A stretch of DNA of 6,592 bases from DASUPK01 sp036276255 (GTDB lineage Bacteria > Actinomycetota > Thermoleophilia > Solirubrobacterales > 70-9): assembly GCA_036276255.1 (NCBI GenBank), contig DASUPK010000161.1, positions 1-6,592 of the forward strand, given 5' to 3'. Both the position numbers and the translations under genes were made by a program. Positions within the stretch are counted from its first letter, which is position 1, and each line of letters opens with the position of its first letter. The notes under the pieces are model-generated. The model was not told the origin of the DNA. It ran no database searches and saw only the letters and a program-made list of their open reading frames with translations. Shown in pieces: positions 5,726-6,592 of the stretch.

Positions 5726-6592
5726 GCCGGTGAGCCCGGTGAACGCGTTCCATGCGGGCTTCGGATCGAAGTCCCACGTGAACAGGCCGGTGTGAACGAA
5801 CCAGATCGGCCTGGGCACGTCCCGCCACGAGTACCAGATGACCCCGGCGATGCCCAGCCGGCCGCGGTTCGACGCCATCAGCCCGAAGGCCTGGCTCAGG
5901 TAGGTCGCCTGGCGCTGGGGAGAGACCGTGAGCGGGGTCGGCGGGTTGCCGCCGGTGGCCCAGCCCATCTCGGTGATCCAGATCGGCGTGCGCCTGTCCT
6001 TGAACCGGTTCATGATCTTGCGCGTTTCCTTGATGGCGTTGAGCGCGTCGCGCGGAGTTGTCGCGTACGGATGCACGGCCACCGCGTCGAACAGGCCCTT
6101 CGCCTTGCGGCGGTAGATCCCCGTGAGATAGCGGTCGAGATCGATCCCATTCTTGATCTGGGGCGTCCGGAAGAGCCCGGCGAGCACGACGTCGGCGCTG
6201 GGATCGCCCGCCTTGATTCCGTTGTGGAAGACGCGGAGGAGGCCGACGTACTGTTTGACGCTTGGCTTGCGGTACCAGAAGCTGGGAGAGTTGACCTCGT
6301 TCCAGAGTTGCCAGTCGATCACCGGAAGCTTGGGAATGGACGGGTTCTCCGACCAGAACGAGCCGTTGGCCCCGTAACGCGCGGCCACAGCCCGGGCGAA
6401 TGCCCCGAACTCGCCCATGTGCGACTTGGCGGGCGGGTAATTCGTCTTCGCCGCCGCCCAGGCGGGAGAGCTGTAGACGGTCGGCAGCACCTGGATCCCC
6501 TGCTGGGCGGCCGCGCCGATGATGGCGTCGTAGTGGCTCCAGTCGTACGACGAGCCCTGGCTCGGCTGTACCGCGCCCCAGACGAAGTTGAT
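5714..6592 (-). CDS. Clan GH-A glycoside hydrolase, C-terminal part (5' end outside window)
   Basis: A (beta/alpha)8-barrel glycosidase; 292 residues are visible and the frame stays open to the window edge, so the start lies beyond 6592. Numbered from that edge, NFVWGAVQPSQGSYDW-like sequence (2-18) is an early barrel strand and loop. WQLWNEVNSPSFW (94-106) carries the proposed acid/base Glu99 in the conserved Asn-Glu pair. AVAVHPYA (170-177) is the usual mid-barrel motif, and PIWITEMGWATGG (203-215) carries the proposed nucleophile Glu208. IWYSWRD (252-258) is a late strand with a typical Trp. The two catalytic Glu residues, 109 apart, imply a retaining mechanism. GH5, GH39 or a related family is possible; substrate is unknown. 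It ends 6 bases from the convergent GT2 gene. A role in trimming or releasing the glycan made next door, as PslG does in Pseudomonas, is inference. Any signal peptide would be outside the window. Confidence 0.85.
   Translation of the reverse strand: MNFVWGAVQPSQGSSYDWSHYDAIIGAAAQQGIQVLPTVYSSPAWAAAKTNYPPAKSHMGEFGAFARAVAARYGANGSFWSENPSIPKLPVIDWQLWNEVNSPSFWYRKPSVKQYVGLLRVFHNGIKAGDPSADVVLAGLFRTPQIKNGIDLDRYLTGIYRRKAKGLFDAVAVHPYATTPRDALNAIKETRKIMNRFKDRRTPIWITEMGWATGGNPPTPLTVSPQRQATYLSQAFGLMASNRGRLGIAGVIWYSWRDVPRPIWFVHTGLFTWDFDPKPAWNAFTGLTGGTP

Noticed and set aside
6488..6490. GTG at 6490 (- strand) as the start of the glycoside hydrolase
   Set aside because: The frame continues for 34 more codons to the window edge with sequence that fits the early barrel, so this GTG is an internal Val.

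Overview
The window is a GC-rich stretch of bacterial chromosome with dense, short-gapped genes and GTG/TTG starts. A CysO-type sulfur carrier and the general protein style point to an actinobacterium, perhaps a deep-branching one such as Thermoleophilia. The placement is inference from protein style and memory, not from a search. There are no RNA genes, insertion sequences or CRISPR arrays. No stretch over 300 bases lacks a gene; the largest gap is about 100 bases (3196-3297).

Region 1 (1-1204, + strand): the 3' part of an HtpX-type membrane zinc protease, followed 9 bases later by a small single-domain cupin protein.

Region 2 (about 1205-3210, + strand): a compact sulfur-transfer operon. 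A promoter-like TATACT and an imperfect dyad precede a single-domain rhodanese. Its stop overlaps the start of a rhodanese-ThiF/MoeB (E1-like) fusion, which is followed by a small ubiquitin-fold sulfur carrier ending in Gly-Gly that closely resembles Mycobacterium tuberculosis CysO. Together these look sufficient to make a protein thiocarboxylate. Rhodanese persulfide would supply the sulfur, the E1 domain would adenylate the carrier C-terminus, and the carrier would deliver sulfide, probably for cysteine synthesis. The usual partners CysM and Mec are not in the window. The fusion has its rhodanese at the N-terminus, opposite to MoeZ, and its C-terminal tail looks like the linker that precedes the rhodanese in MoeZ-type proteins. 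A GC-rich hairpin over the carrier's stop codon closes the region.

Region 3 (about 3211-6592): surface polysaccharide genes. A polyprenyl-phosphate sugar-phosphate transferase (WbaP/CpsE type) would start a lipid-linked glycan, and an overlapping GT2 glycosyltransferase (WbbL-like) would extend it. Converging on them from the - strand is the C-terminal part of a clan GH-A glycoside hydrolase, which runs off the window. Only 6 bases separate the convergent genes, and a hairpin there contains both stop codons.

The most interesting parts are the permuted rhodanese-E1/CysO module, its possible operator, and the hydrolase beside the polysaccharide genes.
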